Assembly (NCBI RefSeq): GCF_947495325.1
Contig: NZ_CANLYK010000002.1
Coordinates: forward strand, 744,001-808,000
Reading direction: 5' to 3'
DNA: 64,000 bases
Origin: an uncultured Allomuricauda sp.
GTDB taxonomy: Bacteria > Bacteroidota > Bacteroidia > Flavobacteriales > Flavobacteriaceae
Below are positions 36,338 to 46,446 of this stretch, piece by piece. Position 1 is the first letter of the stretch, and each line of letters opens with the position of its first letter. The position numbers and the translations under genes are program-made. Below the pieces are notes generated by a model, which saw only the letters and a program-made list of their open reading frames with translations, did no database searches and was not told the DNA's origin.

Positions 36338-37660
36338 TTAGTTTGCTTCTTTTTGTTCCGGTAAGTAGTCAAGCTCTACCCTATTACTTGGGATGAGGTA
36401 TTTATTGGCCACTTCCTTAATTTCTTCGCGGGTTATGGAGCGGTAGATATCAATTTCAGAATTGATGAGGTTGGTATCGTCATAAAGCATATAATAACGC
36501 GCCAATGAATTGGCTATGCCAGAGACACTGCTGTTGGAATTTACAAAACTGTTCTCTGCTTTATTCTGTAGCTTTTGAAAATCATTTTCAGAAATTAATT
36601 CCGATTGCATTTTTACAATCTCTTCATCAATTTCCTTTTTAATGTCTTCCAATGAAGTTTCACCAACGGGCAAGCCTCCTACTACGTACGAACCGTAATC
36701 TTCCTGCGACCCATTAAAGGCAAATACCTGAAGCGCCATTTTTTTCTCATCAACCAATTTCTTGTATAACTTTGAACTCTTTCCATCGCTCAAATAGGTC
36801 GAAATCATATCGAGTACATATGCATCTCTTTCAGTTTGTGAAGGCGTACGATAACCCATTAAAATAGCAGGAATCTGAATGTTTGAATCGTGATAAACAG
36901 CCTTGATAGGTCCATTTAAGGGATCTTCGGTAAACGTGTTTCGTTTGATATCGGCCCCTTTGGGAATTGGGCCAAAATAATCTTGAATCATTTTCTTGGT
37001 ATCGGTAATATCAATATCACCGGCAACAACTAAAACAGCATTGTTGGGTACGTAATAGATTTGATTGAATTCCTTGAAATCTTCCAATGTGGCGCTTGCC
37101 AAATGCTCAAGAGAACCAATTGTTTGCCAACGATAAGGGTGTTTTTTGAAAAGGTTGATGAACATTTGTTCCCTCCACCTTCCATAGGGTGAATTATCAT
37201 AACGAAGTCGGCGCTCCTCTTGAACAACCTCCTTTTGGGTATCAACCCCAATTTGATTGATTACCGGGTGCATCAAGCGCTCAGATTCCAACCATAGTCC
37301 CAACTGCAGATTGTTAGATGGAAAGGTCTCATAATAGTAGGTTCTGTCTTGTGTGGTATTGGCATTATTGCTTCCGCCATTTGCAGATACTATTTTAAAC
37401 CATTCGCCGCGTTCAATATTTTTAGTGCCCTCAAATAGCAAGTGTTCAAAAAAGTGGGCAAATCCTGTTTTTTCAGGATTTTCATCTTTGGCTCCAACGT
37501 GGTACATCACTGAAGTTGTAACCACTGGTGCTCCATTATCCTGGTGTAAAATTACATGAAGTCCGTTGTCCAAATCATACTCCTCAAAGGTAACTTCCTG
37601 GGCTGAAATAAAATTTCCAAAAGCGAGTGCGAAAAGAACACTGAGTAGGTGTTTTTTCAT
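36338..37660 (-). CDS. M16-family zinc peptidase, active subunit
   Basis: A 440-residue exported (signal peptide 1-20, 'FISAQ') metalloprotease. The inverted zinc motif HFFEH is at 69-73, with the third ligand probably in 'VVQEERRLRY'. In Bacteroidota and in pitrilysin-like pairs, an active and an inactive M16 subunit form a heterodimer that closes on peptides; the gene order here, with one base between, fits that. Likely periplasmic peptide clearance. Confidence 0.92.
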   Translation of the reverse strand: MKKHLLSVLFALAFGNFISAQEVTFEEYDLDNGLHVILHQDNGAPVVTTSVMYHVGAKDENPEKTGFAHFFEHLLFEGTKNIERGEWFKIVSANGGSNNANTTQDRTYYYETFPSNNLQLGLWLESERLMHPVINQIGVDTQKEVVQEERRLRYDNSPYGRWREQMFINLFKKHPYRWQTIGSLEHLASATLEDFKEFNQIYYVPNNAVLVVAGDIDITDTKKMIQDYFGPIPKGADIKRNTFTEDPLNGPIKAVYHDSNIQIPAILMGYRTPSQTERDAYVLDMISTYLSDGKSSKLYKKLVDEKKMALQVFAFNGSQEDYGSYVVGGLPVGETSLEDIKKEIDEEIVKMQSELISENDFQKLQNKAENSFVNSNSSVSGIANSLARYYMLYDDTNLINSEIDIYRSITREEIKEVANKYLIPSNRVELDYLPEQKEAN

Positions 37661-37838
37661 TTTAATTAGTATTTGAATTAATATCTTGAAAGAATTAGTC
37701 TATCGACCTTAATCGATGTTACACGAATATAGGGGAATTTTGAAAGTTCTATAAGAACATAAACAAGTCTTTAACAAGAAAATATAGCATAATTCATCAA
37801 CATTCAGTAAATTATAGGTCCACCAAAAATTTGTTGAG

Positions 37839-38285
37839 ATGAAAAATCTAACCCTTCCTATTCGATTTGGAATTGTTACCAGTGCAGTTCTAATAGCTTA
37901 TTTTTTGATTCTTTCACTTTTAGGAAAACATACCAACGTATTTTACAGCTTATTCAATGGAGTGGTTACGGGATTTGGTATTTATGAAACTATTAAGTAT
38001 GCCAAGCTTAGGCTCGGCAAGGATTTTTCCTATGGAAAAGGTTTTATGGCAGGCATTACAATGGGATTTGTCGCTACATTGCTGTTCACTATTTTCTTTG
38101 CCTTTTACGCTACGGAACTCAATACTGATTTTTTAGCGGAACTCTCCAAAGTATGGGCAAGGGATTATGCCAATTTTGAAGGAATCGTTTTCTTTACTGT
38201 GGCCGTTATGGGTTTTGCAACCACTTTGGTTTTGACCCTATCTTTTATGCAGCTCTTTAAAACCTCCAATAATCTCAAAAAATAG
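37839..38285 (+). CDS. DUF4199 family membrane protein
   Basis: A 148-residue protein with four hydrophobic segments (about 8-28, 33-50, 70-92, 118-140) and the DUF4199-like 'KYAKLRLGKDFSYGKGFMAG'. No function is known for the family. It lies upstream of rplU on the same strand but rplU has its own promoter. Confidence 0.75.
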   Translation: MKNLTLPIRFGIVTSAVLIAYFLILSLLGKHTNVFYSLFNGVVTGFGIYETIKYAKLRLGKDFSYGKGFMAGITMGFVATLLFTIFFAFYATELNTDFLAELSKVWARDYANFEGIVFFTVAVMGFATTLVLTLSFMQLFKTSNNLKK

Positions 38286-38308
38286 TATGTGAAACGATGA
38301 AATAATGC

Positions 38309-38338
38309 TTGTTAATTAAGGATTTAGCAGTATATTTG
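38309..38338 (+). promoter_or_regulatory. Consensus promoter of rplU-rpmA
   Basis: TTG 38309-38311, 19 bases, TATATTTG 38331-38338: the best promoter match in the window. Predicted leader of about 45 bases before rplU. Confidence 0.75.
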
Positions 38339-38388
38339 CAGCCGCTAATTTTGATAAAGCGCAAATAAATTAATCTAATTAACGCATT

Positions 38389-38937
38389 ATGTACGCAATT
38401 GTAGAGATGGCAGGGCAGCAATTTAAAGTTGCAAAAGACCAGAAAGTGTACGTTCACCGTTTACAGACAGAAGAAGGCAAAAAAGTTACTTTTGACAAAG
38501 TTCTTCTTTTGGATGATGGAGGTAACGTTACTGTTGGCGCCCCGGTCATAGAAGGTGCGGCTGTTGAGGCCAAAGTAGTAAAACATCTTAAAGGTGATAA
38601 AGTAATCGTCTTTAAAAAGAAAAGACGTAAAGGATACCGTGTAAAAAACGGACACAGACAATCGTTAACCGAGATTGTTGTAGAAGGTATTGTTGCAAAA
38701 GGTGCTAAAAAAGCAACTCCAGCAAAAGCAAAGGTAGAAAAGCCAGTTGCTGAACCTAAAAAAGCTGCTGCGCCTAAAGCAAAGGCAGCGGCACCAAAAA
38801 AAGAAGCACCTAAAAAGGTAGCAGAAGATTTGAGCTCTAAAACAGTGGCAGAATTGAAAGAAATGGCCAAAACTGCAGGTATTTCAGGTATTTCTTCCAT
38901 GAAAAAGGCAGATTTAATAGAAGCTTTAAGTAAATAA
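38389..38937 (+). CDS. rplU: Ribosomal protein bL21 with C-terminal extension
   Basis: The large-subunit protein L21. Residues 1-103 are ordinary L21 ('[20 protein letters not shown]', '[18 protein letters not shown]'). An extension of about 79 residues follows: an Ala/Lys/Pro-rich linker (about 105-145) and a compact C-terminal helix-turn-helix-like segment, '[17 protein letters not shown]...[12 protein letters not shown]', which has the look of a SAP or Rho-N-like nucleic-acid-binding motif. Such extended L21 is known in Bacteroidota. It forms an operon with rpmA, 23 bases downstream. Confidence 0.95.
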   Translation: MYAIVEMAGQQFKVAKDQKVYVHRLQTEEGKKVTFDKVLLLDDGGNVTVGAPVIEGAAVEAKVVKHLKGDKVIVFKKKRRKGYRVKNGHRQSLTEIVVEGIVAKGAKKATPAKAKVEKPVAEPKKAAAPKAKAAAPKKEAPKKVAEDLSSKTVAELKEMAKTAGISGISSMKKADLIEALSK

Positions 38938-38960
38938 GAAAGAACTAAAAATTATATATC

Positions 38961-39221
38961 ATGGCACATAAGAAAGGTGTAGGTAGTTCAAAAAACGGTA
39001 GAGAATCAGAATCGAAACGTTTAGGTGTTAAGATTTTTGGTGGACAAGCTGCAGTTGCCGGTAACATTATTGTTAGGCAACGTGGTACAAAACATAATCC
39101 TGGTGAGAATGTTTACGCAGGAAAAGACCACACTTTGCATGCCAGAGTTGATGGCCTTGTAAAATTTGAAAAGAAGGCAGGGGGAAAATCATATGTTTCC
39201 ATAGAGCCTTTTGAAGCTTAA
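38961..39221 (+). CDS. rpmA: Ribosomal protein bL27
   Basis: An 86-residue large-subunit protein near the peptidyl transferase centre. The N-terminus '[20 protein letters not shown]' has no cleavable Firmicutes-type leader. '[24 protein letters not shown]' is diagnostic. It ends at a Rho-independent terminator. Confidence 0.98.
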   Translation: MAHKKGVGSSKNGRESESKRLGVKIFGGQAAVAGNIIVRQRGTKHNPGENVYAGKDHTLHARVDGLVKFEKKAGGKSYVSIEPFEA

Positions 39222-39243
39222 GAAAAAACTTTCATACTGTTTT

Positions 39244-39270
39244 AAACCTCGCTTCTTAGCGGGGTTTTTT
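39244..39270 (+). terminator. Intrinsic terminator of rplU-rpmA
   Basis: CCTCGCT / AGCGGGG stem (one G-T pair) with a TTCT loop and T6. Confidence 0.85.
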
Positions 39271-39401
39271 GTTTCCTGTATGTTAAATTAATTTTAATTG
39301 ACATCAAAATAAACACAAAATTCATCTAAGCTTAATTTTTTGTAAACCCAGTTTTGAAGCCTAAAACAATTTCTTTGTGGTCTAAATAAACCACTTAGAA
39401 A

Positions 39402-42281
39402 ATGAAAAAGTTAGTACCTCTTTTTACCCTCCTATTAGCACCAATATTCTTATTTGCTCAAACAGGTAATATTCAAGGAACGATTTCCGATGAAAACGGA
39501 ATTTACCTCCCTGGAGCCAACATTATGATAACCTCTTTGGCAAAAGGCGCTATCTCTAATTTTGATGGAAGATTCACAATAGTGGATATTCCTGAGGGCA
39601 CTTATACCTTGAAAGTATCTTATTTAGGCTATTCAGATATTGAAAAAGAAGTTACTATTAACGCAAATGAAACTACAGAGGTATCATTTTTTATTGAGCC
39701 CAAGAGTTTGGAGTTGCAGGGTGTTGAGATTACCGCATACGGATTAAGTGGTCAATCCAAAGCCCTAAACACACAAAAGAACAACTTAAATATCACCAAC
39801 GTTGTTTCAACGGATCAAATAGGTAAATTTCCAGATGCAAATATTGGGGATGCCGTTAAAAGAATTCCTGGAATTACCATGCAGGTTGACCAAGGAGAAG
39901 CAAGGAACATAATTGTACGTGGACTTTCACCACAATTGAATTCGGTAACCTTAAACGGGAGCCGTGTTCCATCCGCCGAAGGCGATAACAGGAATGTACA
40001 GATGGATTTGATTCCTGCAGATATGATTCAAACCATAGAAGTTAGCAAGGCAGTTACCCCTGATATGGACGCGGATGCTTTGGGAGGTTCAGTGAACTTG
40101 ATAACCAGGACTTCACCACAAGGCTTTAGAGTATCAACAACCTTGGGCTCAGGAATAAACTTTATTACTGATAAGGCAATTTTAAACGGTTCTTTTCTAA
40201 TTGGGGACAGAAGCGACAACGGAAAATTTGGTTGGATGCTCTCGGCTTCCTTTAATGACAATGACTTTGGTTCTGACAATATTGAGGCTGAATGGACCGA
40301 TGAGTTTGAATATTATACTGGAGTTGATGATATAGAAGGTGAGCCCATTTTAGAGGAGGTTGATGTAGATCCATACGTAAACGTTTATGAACAACGTGAA
40401 TATCTGGTGCAACGTGTACGAAGAAGTTTCTCGGCCAATATGGATTATAAGTTTGATGCCAACAATACTATTTTCCTAAAGACTATGTACAATTGGAGAG
40501 ATGATAGAGAAAATAGATTTCGATTAGAACATGAAATTTTAGATGGAGAAGATATAGAGATTGGAGACTTCACCATTTCCAACGGGGTGCCAACAAGATT
40601 TCCTGTAGCGGTTAAACGCCAAAGCAAAGGAGGAATAGATAACAACAGAAATAAAAACCGCAGGTTGGAAGACCAACGCATGCAGAATTACACTTTGGGA
40701 GGTGACCATCTATGGGGTTCACTAAAAGTAGATTGGATGACCTCTTATGCAAAAGCATCAGAAGAGCGACTGAACGAACGGTATGCAGAGTTTGAATCAG
40801 AATATATAATTAGAAACGATGTCTTCAACCCGAGGTATCCAAGATTCTCAGCAGCGGATGCCAGTGATGCTTCGGATTTTGACAGTTTTGAATACAGCGA
40901 AATCACCGAAGAAAACCAATATACAGAAGAAGAGGATGTCAACGTTTTTGTCAATTTCGAACTGCCATCAGATTTATTTGGTCAAGGAGACGGGAGTATA
41001 AAATTTGGTGCCCGTGGAAGATTTAAATCCAAAGTGCGGGACAATAATTTCTTTGAGTTTGATTTAGAAGATGATTTTCCAACATTGGCCAATACTCCAT
41101 TAAAAGATTATTCAGATCCAGATTATTTGGCCGGGAGCCAATACCTTATTGGATCTTTTGCCAGTGAAGAATGGTTGGGAGGCCTGGATTTAGTAAACGG
41201 GGAACCCTTGCCAGGGGAATTTTTACCTGGAAATTTTGATGTAAGTGAAAATGTTCTTGCAGGTTACCTAATGATAAACCAAAAACTGTCTGATAAGTTT
41301 AGTGTGCTTGCGGGTGTACGCTTGGAAAGCACAAATTTGGAGTCCACAGGTAACAGTTTAACGTTTATTGAAGAAGATGAGGATAATGGGATTGAGGAGA
41401 GTATTGAAGTGGAAGAGGTAAATGCTGAAAATTCATACACCAATATTTTACCAGGAGTACACTTCAAATACGATGTCTCCAATAGTACTGTTTTACGATT
41501 TGCGTGGACAAATACGTTGGCAAGACCAAATTATGTAGATTTAATTCCAAGAGCTGAAATCATTAATGAGGACAACGAAATTATTCTAGGTAATGCAGAT
41601 TTGGAACCCACTACCTCAATGAACTTTGATGTAATGGCAGAGCACTATTTTCAGAGTGTGGGACTACTTTCAGGAGGAGTTTTTTATAAGGATATCGAAA
41701 ACTTTATCTATACCTTCCAAGGAGAGACAACAGATGATACTTTTGGAGCTGGAACCACGGGCTATGAAACCTTTCAGCCTTTGAACGGTGACGGGGCTTC
41801 GGTATTTGGATTGGAATTTGCATTTCAGCGTCAGTTGGATTTCCTTCCTGGATTTGCCAGAAACTTTAGCTTGTATGTAAACTACACCTATTTATCCTCT
41901 TCTGCTGATGGTATTAGAAATGAGGATGGTGATGAGCGTGAGGATATAGATTTACCAAATACAGCTCCAAACATGTTCAACGGCTCTTTGGCCTATGCAG
42001 ACAAGAAATTTAGTGCGCGTTTGTCGGTGAACTTTTCAGATAGCTATATCGATGAAATTGGAGGCAACGAATTTGAAGACAGGTATTATGACACCCAGCT
42101 GTTCGTAGATTTTAACGCTTCGTTTCAAATCAATTCCAATCTTAGTTTTTATGCTGATCTAAATAATATCACCAATCAACCATTGCGCTATTTTCAGGGT
42201 GTAAAAGAGCGTACACAACAGATGGAATTTTACGGCCAACGATTGACTTTTGGTTTAAAATATGATCTATTCAAAAAATAA
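39402..42281 (+). CDS. TonB-dependent receptor linked to phytase
   Basis: A 959-residue outer-membrane receptor. Signal peptide 1-19; CarboxypepD_reg-like domain about 22-105 ('GTISDENGIYLPGANIMI'); plug with 'IGKFPDANIGDAVKRIPG', 'IIVRGLSPQLNSVTLNG' and 'DMDADALGGSVNL', the pattern of the TIGR01782-type (Xanthomonas-Caulobacter) receptors. The barrel ends 'RLTFGLKYDLFKK'. It is followed after 48 bases by a beta-propeller phytase. Such receptor-phytase pairs are known in marine bacteria, so phytate or its products are the likely substrate (established for the pair type; inferred here). Confidence 0.93.
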   Translation: MKKLVPLFTLLLAPIFLFAQTGNIQGTISDENGIYLPGANIMITSLAKGAISNFDGRFTIVDIPEGTYTLKVSYLGYSDIEKEVTINANETTEVSFFIEPKSLELQGVEITAYGLSGQSKALNTQKNNLNITNVVSTDQIGKFPDANIGDAVKRIPGITMQVDQGEARNIIVRGLSPQLNSVTLNGSRVPSAEGDNRNVQMDLIPADMIQTIEVSKAVTPDMDADALGGSVNLITRTSPQGFRVSTTLGSGINFITDKAILNGSFLIGDRSDNGKFGWMLSASFNDNDFGSDNIEAEWTDEFEYYTGVDDIEGEPILEEVDVDPYVNVYEQREYLVQRVRRSFSANMDYKFDANNTIFLKTMYNWRDDRENRFRLEHEILDGEDIEIGDFTISNGVPTRFPVAVKRQSKGGIDNNRNKNRRLEDQRMQNYTLGGDHLWGSLKVDWMTSYAKASEERLNERYAEFESEYIIRNDVFNPRYPRFSAADASDASDFDSFEYSEITEENQYTEEEDVNVFVNFELPSDLFGQGDGSIKFGARGRFKSKVRDNNFFEFDLEDDFPTLANTPLKDYSDPDYLAGSQYLIGSFASEEWLGGLDLVNGEPLPGEFLPGNFDVSENVLAGYLMINQKLSDKFSVLAGVRLESTNLESTGNSLTFIEEDEDNGIEESIEVEEVNAENSYTNILPGVHFKYDVSNSTVLRFAWTNTLARPNYVDLIPRAEIINEDNEIILGNADLEPTTSMNFDVMAEHYFQSVGLLSGGVFYKDIENFIYTFQGETTDDTFGAGTTGYETFQPLNGDGASVFGLEFAFQRQLDFLPGFARNFSLYVNYTYLSSSADGIRNEDGDEREDIDLPNTAPNMFNGSLAYADKKFSARLSVNFSDSYIDEIGGNEFEDRYYDTQLFVDFNASFQINSNLSFYADLNNITNQPLRYFQGVKERTQQMEFYGQRLTFGLKYDLFKK

Positions 42282-42329
42282 ACACTCGCAATTCGTGGGT
42301 AAACAAGAACCTAATTTTATCTTTAAAAC

Positions 42330-43346
42330 ATGTATAGATTTATTTATTCCTTGGTTGTAATTGTGCTATTTTTCACATCATGCAATACAAAAAGTACGTT
42401 ACCGCCAATTCAACCAGATATCATTACAGAGTTTACGTTGAACGATACCGATGATCCCGCAATTTGGGTCAATCCAGCAGATGTATCAAAAAGTATTGTT
42501 TTTGGAACTGATAAGGAAACCAATGGAGCCATCTATGCATTTGATTTGGATGGAAAAATAATCGAGGATAAAACTATCCGAAACATGAAACGGCCCAATA
42601 ATGTGGATGTCGAGTATGGTTTTCAATTAAACGATTCAACTACAACGGATATTATGGTTTTTACCGAACGGGAGAAACAACAAATCAGAATGTTTTCTGT
42701 TCCAAACATGAAACCTATGGATGGTGGTGGGTTTCCTGTATTTTCTGATGAAGAATTACTTGAAAATAAATTACCTATGGGCATTAGTCTGTATAAATCG
42801 CCATTGGATTCTACGATTTACGCCATTGTGGGAAGAAAAACAGGTCCTAGCGATGGTTATTTGTATCAATATGCATTGCAAGCAGATAGTTTAGGGGTCA
42901 AAGCAAATTTGGTTCGGAAATTTGGAAAATTTAGTGGTCAAAAAGAGATTGAAGCCATTGCAGTTGATGATGAAAATGGGTTTATATATTATTCAGATGA
43001 AGGTGTATGCATACGAAAATATCATGCGGAACCAAGTAAGGGAGATTTGGAAATTTCATGTTTTGGGGGAGAATACTTTTTAGAAGATATTGAAGGAATT
43101 ACCATTGCAACCTATCCTAATGGTGAGGGGCAAATCATAGTTTCCAATCAACAAAAAGGCGAGTTCAATATTTTTTCTCGAAAGGACAACTCATTTATAA
43201 AAGCAGTGAATTTAACCACGCTGGAAACAGATGGTTGCGAGGTGGTGACGGTTCCACTGAACAGCATCTTTCCAAATGGACTTTTTGTGGCCATGAACGA
43301 TGAAAAGAACTTTTATTTTTATGATTTAAGGAAGATTATTGAGTAA
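42330..43346 (+). CDS. Beta-propeller phytase (3-phytase) lipoprotein
   Basis: A 338-residue predicted lipoprotein (lipobox 'LFFTSC', Cys near 18). It carries BPP hallmarks: 'DTDDPAIWVNPADVSKSI', 'DKETNGAIYAFDLDGK', 'RPNNVDVEYGF', 'EGVCIRKYHAEP' and 'DIEGITIATYPNGEG'. The many Asp/Glu/Tyr positions bind calcium and phosphate in this fold. Expected to release phosphate from inositol hexakisphosphate at the cell surface, then give the products to the neighbouring receptor. No phosphate-regulation site was recognised. Confidence 0.9.
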   Translation: MYRFIYSLVVIVLFFTSCNTKSTLPPIQPDIITEFTLNDTDDPAIWVNPADVSKSIVFGTDKETNGAIYAFDLDGKIIEDKTIRNMKRPNNVDVEYGFQLNDSTTTDIMVFTEREKQQIRMFSVPNMKPMDGGGFPVFSDEELLENKLPMGISLYKSPLDSTIYAIVGRKTGPSDGYLYQYALQADSLGVKANLVRKFGKFSGQKEIEAIAVDDENGFIYYSDEGVCIRKYHAEPSKGDLEISCFGGEYFLEDIEGITIATYPNGEGQIIVSNQQKGEFNIFSRKDNSFIKAVNLTTLETDGCEVVTVPLNSIFPNGLFVAMNDEKNFYFYDLRKIIE

Positions 43347-43347
43347 A

Positions 43348-43830
43348 TTATTCCTTCAAAATATCCCGGACAATCCTCAAATGATGTCTAGTATGGATTT
43401 TTATAAAGCGCTTGCTTTGCTTTTTGTTTATGAAGTTAAAATAAGGATGTTTAAAATGGGTTTTTGCCTCTAAGTTCTCTAATTTTTTTAGATTTTCCTT
43501 AGCCTCCTCCAGTTGCGCTTGTAAACTTTTTAGAGTAACATTATCTGGAGGCAAAACATACTTTGGGGCTTTGGCAAAGCCCCGGGGGAAATCCCCCCAT
43601 GCATATATAAAGAAGCGTGATAAACTAAAATTGGGTTTAAATTGATTGGGATTCGAGTTTTCAAGAGCTTTGTAAATGCTATTGATGGTCTTTAAGCTAT
43701 GATCCAAATGCCAGGCCACATCTACTTTAGAAACCTTTGGATTAATTTTATCCCTTTGTTTGATATAATTTTCAATTTCATCAAACTGTGGCGCGAAATA
43801 ATTAATGTCTTGATTTGAATTTTGTGCCAA
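43348..43830 (-). CDS. DinB-like/DUF1569 family protein
   Basis: A 160-residue helical protein with the DinB-superfamily metal triad pattern: His41 and His44 in 'VAWHLDHSLKTIN', and His residues in 'IHTRHHLRIVRD' at the end. The middle is charged and coiled-coil-like ('QAQLEEAKENLKKLENLEAK'). Function unknown; the fold is used in bacillithiol and mycothiol transferases, but no such substrate is known here. Its stop is one base from that of the convergent phytase gene. Confidence 0.7.
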   Translation of the reverse strand: MAQNSNQDINYFAPQFDEIENYIKQRDKINPKVSKVDVAWHLDHSLKTINSIYKALENSNPNQFKPNFSLSRFFIYAWGDFPRGFAKAPKYVLPPDNVTLKSLQAQLEEAKENLKKLENLEAKTHFKHPYFNFINKKQSKRFIKIHTRHHLRIVRDILKE

Positions 43831-43893
43831 AATAATACAGTTTAAAATGCCATTTAAAGCTAAAAAAATAGGATTAATCTTAAACGGTAATCT

Positions 43894-44997
43894 TTACCAA
43901 CGCTGATTCTTAAACCCATTTTTTTTGGCAAACTCTACTGTAGCTACCAAATACTCTTCAAGATTATATTTTGGTAAAGGTAAAATACTTTCTAAAAGCG
44001 TAGTGTCCCATTCTTGGGGTATAGAAGTTAGGTAAGGTGTTAAATGAACACCTATTGTCTCGTAATAAAATTGTTCTAAAGAACTCTCAAATTCTGAAGC
44101 GGTATCCATAAGTTCCTGAGTCAATTTAAAGCTTTTAAAATTGACGGTTTCCAAGATCTTGGCAATACCATTAAAAATATTTGTGCCAGTTGAATTAACA
44201 ATATTTAATTGAGAAATATGGGTATCAAATACTTTGGCAATTACTTTTGCAGCATAATCCGTTGGGATGATATTAAGCTTGCTATCGGTGTTGGCCTGGA
44301 TCCTTACTGTATCTGATGAAGTGCTTTTATGAAAAAACTTGGCAAATAAGTAAAAGACCATATATTTTGAAATAAAGAAATTGGGCTTGTCAAAAATATT
44401 CCCTCCCAATACACTTGGTCTTAAAATCTGTATGGGAATGGCTGAAGTTTTACCTGCTTTCACCAAATATTTTTCGGCAGCGTGCTTAGATGCTTCGTAG
44501 AAGTTTCGATATAATGCCTGCTTTTCAGAAACGTAATTGTCTTTAAGAAGACCACCCAATTTTCCTATTGAAAATGCGGTGCTGATGTAAATGAACTTTG
44601 CAAGATATGGGGTATATACTTTAAAGATATTTTGCGTCAGTGTTAGATTTTCTTTAAATATTTCTTCTTTACTGTTTGGGTCAACAGATAAGTTTACAAA
44701 CCCAGCTGAATGAATGAAGTAGTATTTCTTGGTACTGTCCAAAAAAGTGTTGGGCTTTAAAATATTTTCTGCATTGACGACTTTAACTTTTTGGTGGATT
44801 GCCTCTTTTTTCTTTTTCAGAAATTCTGGTAAAATCTCACTGCCCAGCATTTTGGAAATCCTTTCTTCTGGAGCAGTTGTATTTTTTTTGCGGACAATGA
44901 GGGATATGGATTCTAAATGCTCAAACCTACTTTCCAGCAAAGAAAAGAGGATTTGAGAACCTAATGTTCCAGTAGCTCCAGTTAAAATGATATTCAT
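43894..44997 (-). CDS. Extended SDR (male-sterility/thioester-reductase-like) protein
   Basis: A 367-residue NAD(P)-dependent protein. The Rossmann start 'MNIILTGATGTLGSQIL' gives the TGxxGxxG motif at 6-13; 'HSAGFVNLSV' and 'IYISTAF' follow; the active-site Y-x-x-x-K is in 'NFYEASKHAAEKYL'. The first domain resembles the reductase domain of fatty acyl-CoA reductases and NRPS terminal reductases, but no acyl carrier or CoA domain is attached. Substrate unknown. Confidence 0.78.
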   Translation of the reverse strand: MNIILTGATGTLGSQILFSLLESRFEHLESISLIVRKKNTTAPEERISKMLGSEILPEFLKKKKEAIHQKVKVVNAENILKPNTFLDSTKKYYFIHSAGFVNLSVDPNSKEEIFKENLTLTQNIFKVYTPYLAKFIYISTAFSIGKLGGLLKDNYVSEKQALYRNFYEASKHAAEKYLVKAGKTSAIPIQILRPSVLGGNIFDKPNFFISKYMVFYLFAKFFHKSTSSDTVRIQANTDSKLNIIPTDYAAKVIAKVFDTHISQLNIVNSTGTNIFNGIAKILETVNFKSFKLTQELMDTASEFESSLEQFYYETIGVHLTPYLTSIPQEWDTTLLESILPLPKYNLEEYLVATVEFAKKNGFKNQRW

Positions 44998-45030
44998 AGC
45001 AATTGTCAGTAACGTAAATATCGCCCCAAA

Positions 45031-45064
45031 AAATAAACCCTCACAATAAGTGAGGGTTTATTTT
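45031..45064 (-). terminator. Intrinsic terminator of ahcY
   Basis: AAATAAACCCTCAC / GTGAGGGTTTATTT around AATAA, 22 bases after the ahcY stop. On the minus strand the stem reads into an AT-rich tract. Confidence 0.7.
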
Positions 45065-45085
45065 CCAAAACATTCAAATTTAGAT

Positions 45086-46402
45086 TTAGTATCTATAATA
45101 TTCTGGTTTATATGGGCCTTCTACAGTTACACCAATATATTCGGCTTGATCCGGCTTAAGTTCAGTAAGTTCGGCACCTAAACGTTCCAAGTGCAATTTA
45201 GCAACCTTTTCATCCAAATGTTTTGGAAGCATATATACATCATTCCCATACTTGTCACTATTGTTCCAAAGTTCTATTTGGGCCAAGGTTTGATTAGTGA
45301 ACGAATTACTCATCACAAAACTAGGATGTCCGGTAGCACACCCAAGGTTTACCAATCGGCCTTCGGCCAAAATGATAATATCCTTGCCTTCAACAGTATA
45401 TTTATCTACTTGCGGCTTAATCTCATCCTTTGTATGGCCATATTGACCATTCAACCAAGCCATATCAATTTCATTATCAAAATGACCAATATTACAAACA
45501 ATGGCTTTGTCCTTTAAGGCACGGAAGTGTTCTTCACGAATAATATCCTTATTTCCTGTTGTTGTAATAACTACATCGGCTTTGCCAATAACAGTTTCCA
45601 GTTTCTTTACTTCATAACCATCCATACATGCTTGTAATGCACAGATAGGGTCAATTTCAGTTACGGTTACGATGGAGCCGGCACCTCTGAAAGAAGCAGC
45701 GGTTCCCTTTCCAACATCTCCATATCCGGCAACAACAACTTTTTTTCCTGCTAACATGGTATCCGTAGCTCGGCGTATTGCATCAACCGCACTTTCTTTA
45801 CAACCATATTTGTTATCAAACTTAGATTTGGTAACAGAGTCGTTTACATTGATGGCGGGCATGGGGAGCGTTCCGTTTTTTACTCTTTCGTACAAACGGT
45901 GAACTCCAGTTGTTGTTTCTTCAGAAAGTCCTTTGATACCTGCCGCTAGCTCTGGGTATTGATCTAGAACCATATTGGTTAAATCCCCGCCATCATCCAA
46001 AATCATGTTTAAGGGTTGTCTGTCTTCACCAAAGAACAAAGTTTGCTCTATACACCAGTCAAACTCCTCTTCATTCATTCCTTTCCACGCATATACGGGA
46101 ATTCCCGCAGCGGCTATTGCAGCGGCAGCATGATCTTGTGTGGAGAAAATATTACATGAACTCCAGGTTACATCCGCACCCAGTTCCACAAGAGTTTCAA
46201 TCAAAACTGCAGTTTGGATGGTCATATGTAGGCATCCTGCTATTCGAGTACCTTTAAGGGGTTGTTCATTCTTGTACTCCTTTCGCAATGCCATAAGGCC
46301 AGGCATTTCCGCTTCAGCAAGTTCAATTTCTTTTCTTCCCCAATCAGCTAGGGAAATATCCTTAACCTTAAATGGTACATAAGGAATTGTTTTAGTGCTC
46401 AT
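45086..46402 (-). CDS. ahcY: Adenosylhomocysteinase
   Basis: A 438-residue NAD-dependent hydrolase of S-adenosylhomocysteine, the product inhibitor of methyltransferases. Strong motifs: '[19 protein letters not shown]', '[18 protein letters not shown]', the NAD fold '[18 protein letters not shown]', '[14 protein letters not shown]' and the C-terminal '[21 protein letters not shown]'. It leads its transcript alone and diverges from the PPTase gene. Confidence 0.97.
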   Translation of the reverse strand: MSTKTIPYVPFKVKDISLADWGRKEIELAEAEMPGLMALRKEYKNEQPLKGTRIAGCLHMTIQTAVLIETLVELGADVTWSSCNIFSTQDHAAAAIAAAGIPVYAWKGMNEEEFDWCIEQTLFFGEDRQPLNMILDDGGDLTNMVLDQYPELAAGIKGLSEETTTGVHRLYERVKNGTLPMPAINVNDSVTKSKFDNKYGCKESAVDAIRRATDTMLAGKKVVVAGYGDVGKGTAASFRGAGSIVTVTEIDPICALQACMDGYEVKKLETVIGKADVVITTTGNKDIIREEHFRALKDKAIVCNIGHFDNEIDMAWLNGQYGHTKDEIKPQVDKYTVEGKDIIILAEGRLVNLGCATGHPSFVMSNSFTNQTLAQIELWNNSDKYGNDVYMLPKHLDEKVAKLHLERLGAELTELKPDQAEYIGVTVEGPYKPEYYRY

Positions 46403-46417
46403 ATCTTTTTGTTAATT

Positions 46418-46425
46418 TACTTTTG
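46418..46425 (+). promoter_or_regulatory. TAnnTTTG box of the PPTase gene
   Basis: TACTTTTG, 50 bases before the GTG start. It is interleaved with the divergent ahcY box at 46447-46454. Confidence 0.4.
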
Positions 46426-46446
46426 TAGCTTCGCTATAATAGTCAG

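Noticed and set aside
38454..38900. A 148-residue minus-strand frame opposite rplU
   Set aside because: It is the complement of the Lys/Ala/Pro-rich extension, with no leader or promoter.
42282..42329. A separate promoter for the phytase gene
   Set aside because: The gap is 48 bases and has no box matching TAnnTTTG exactly; co-transcription with the receptor is simpler.
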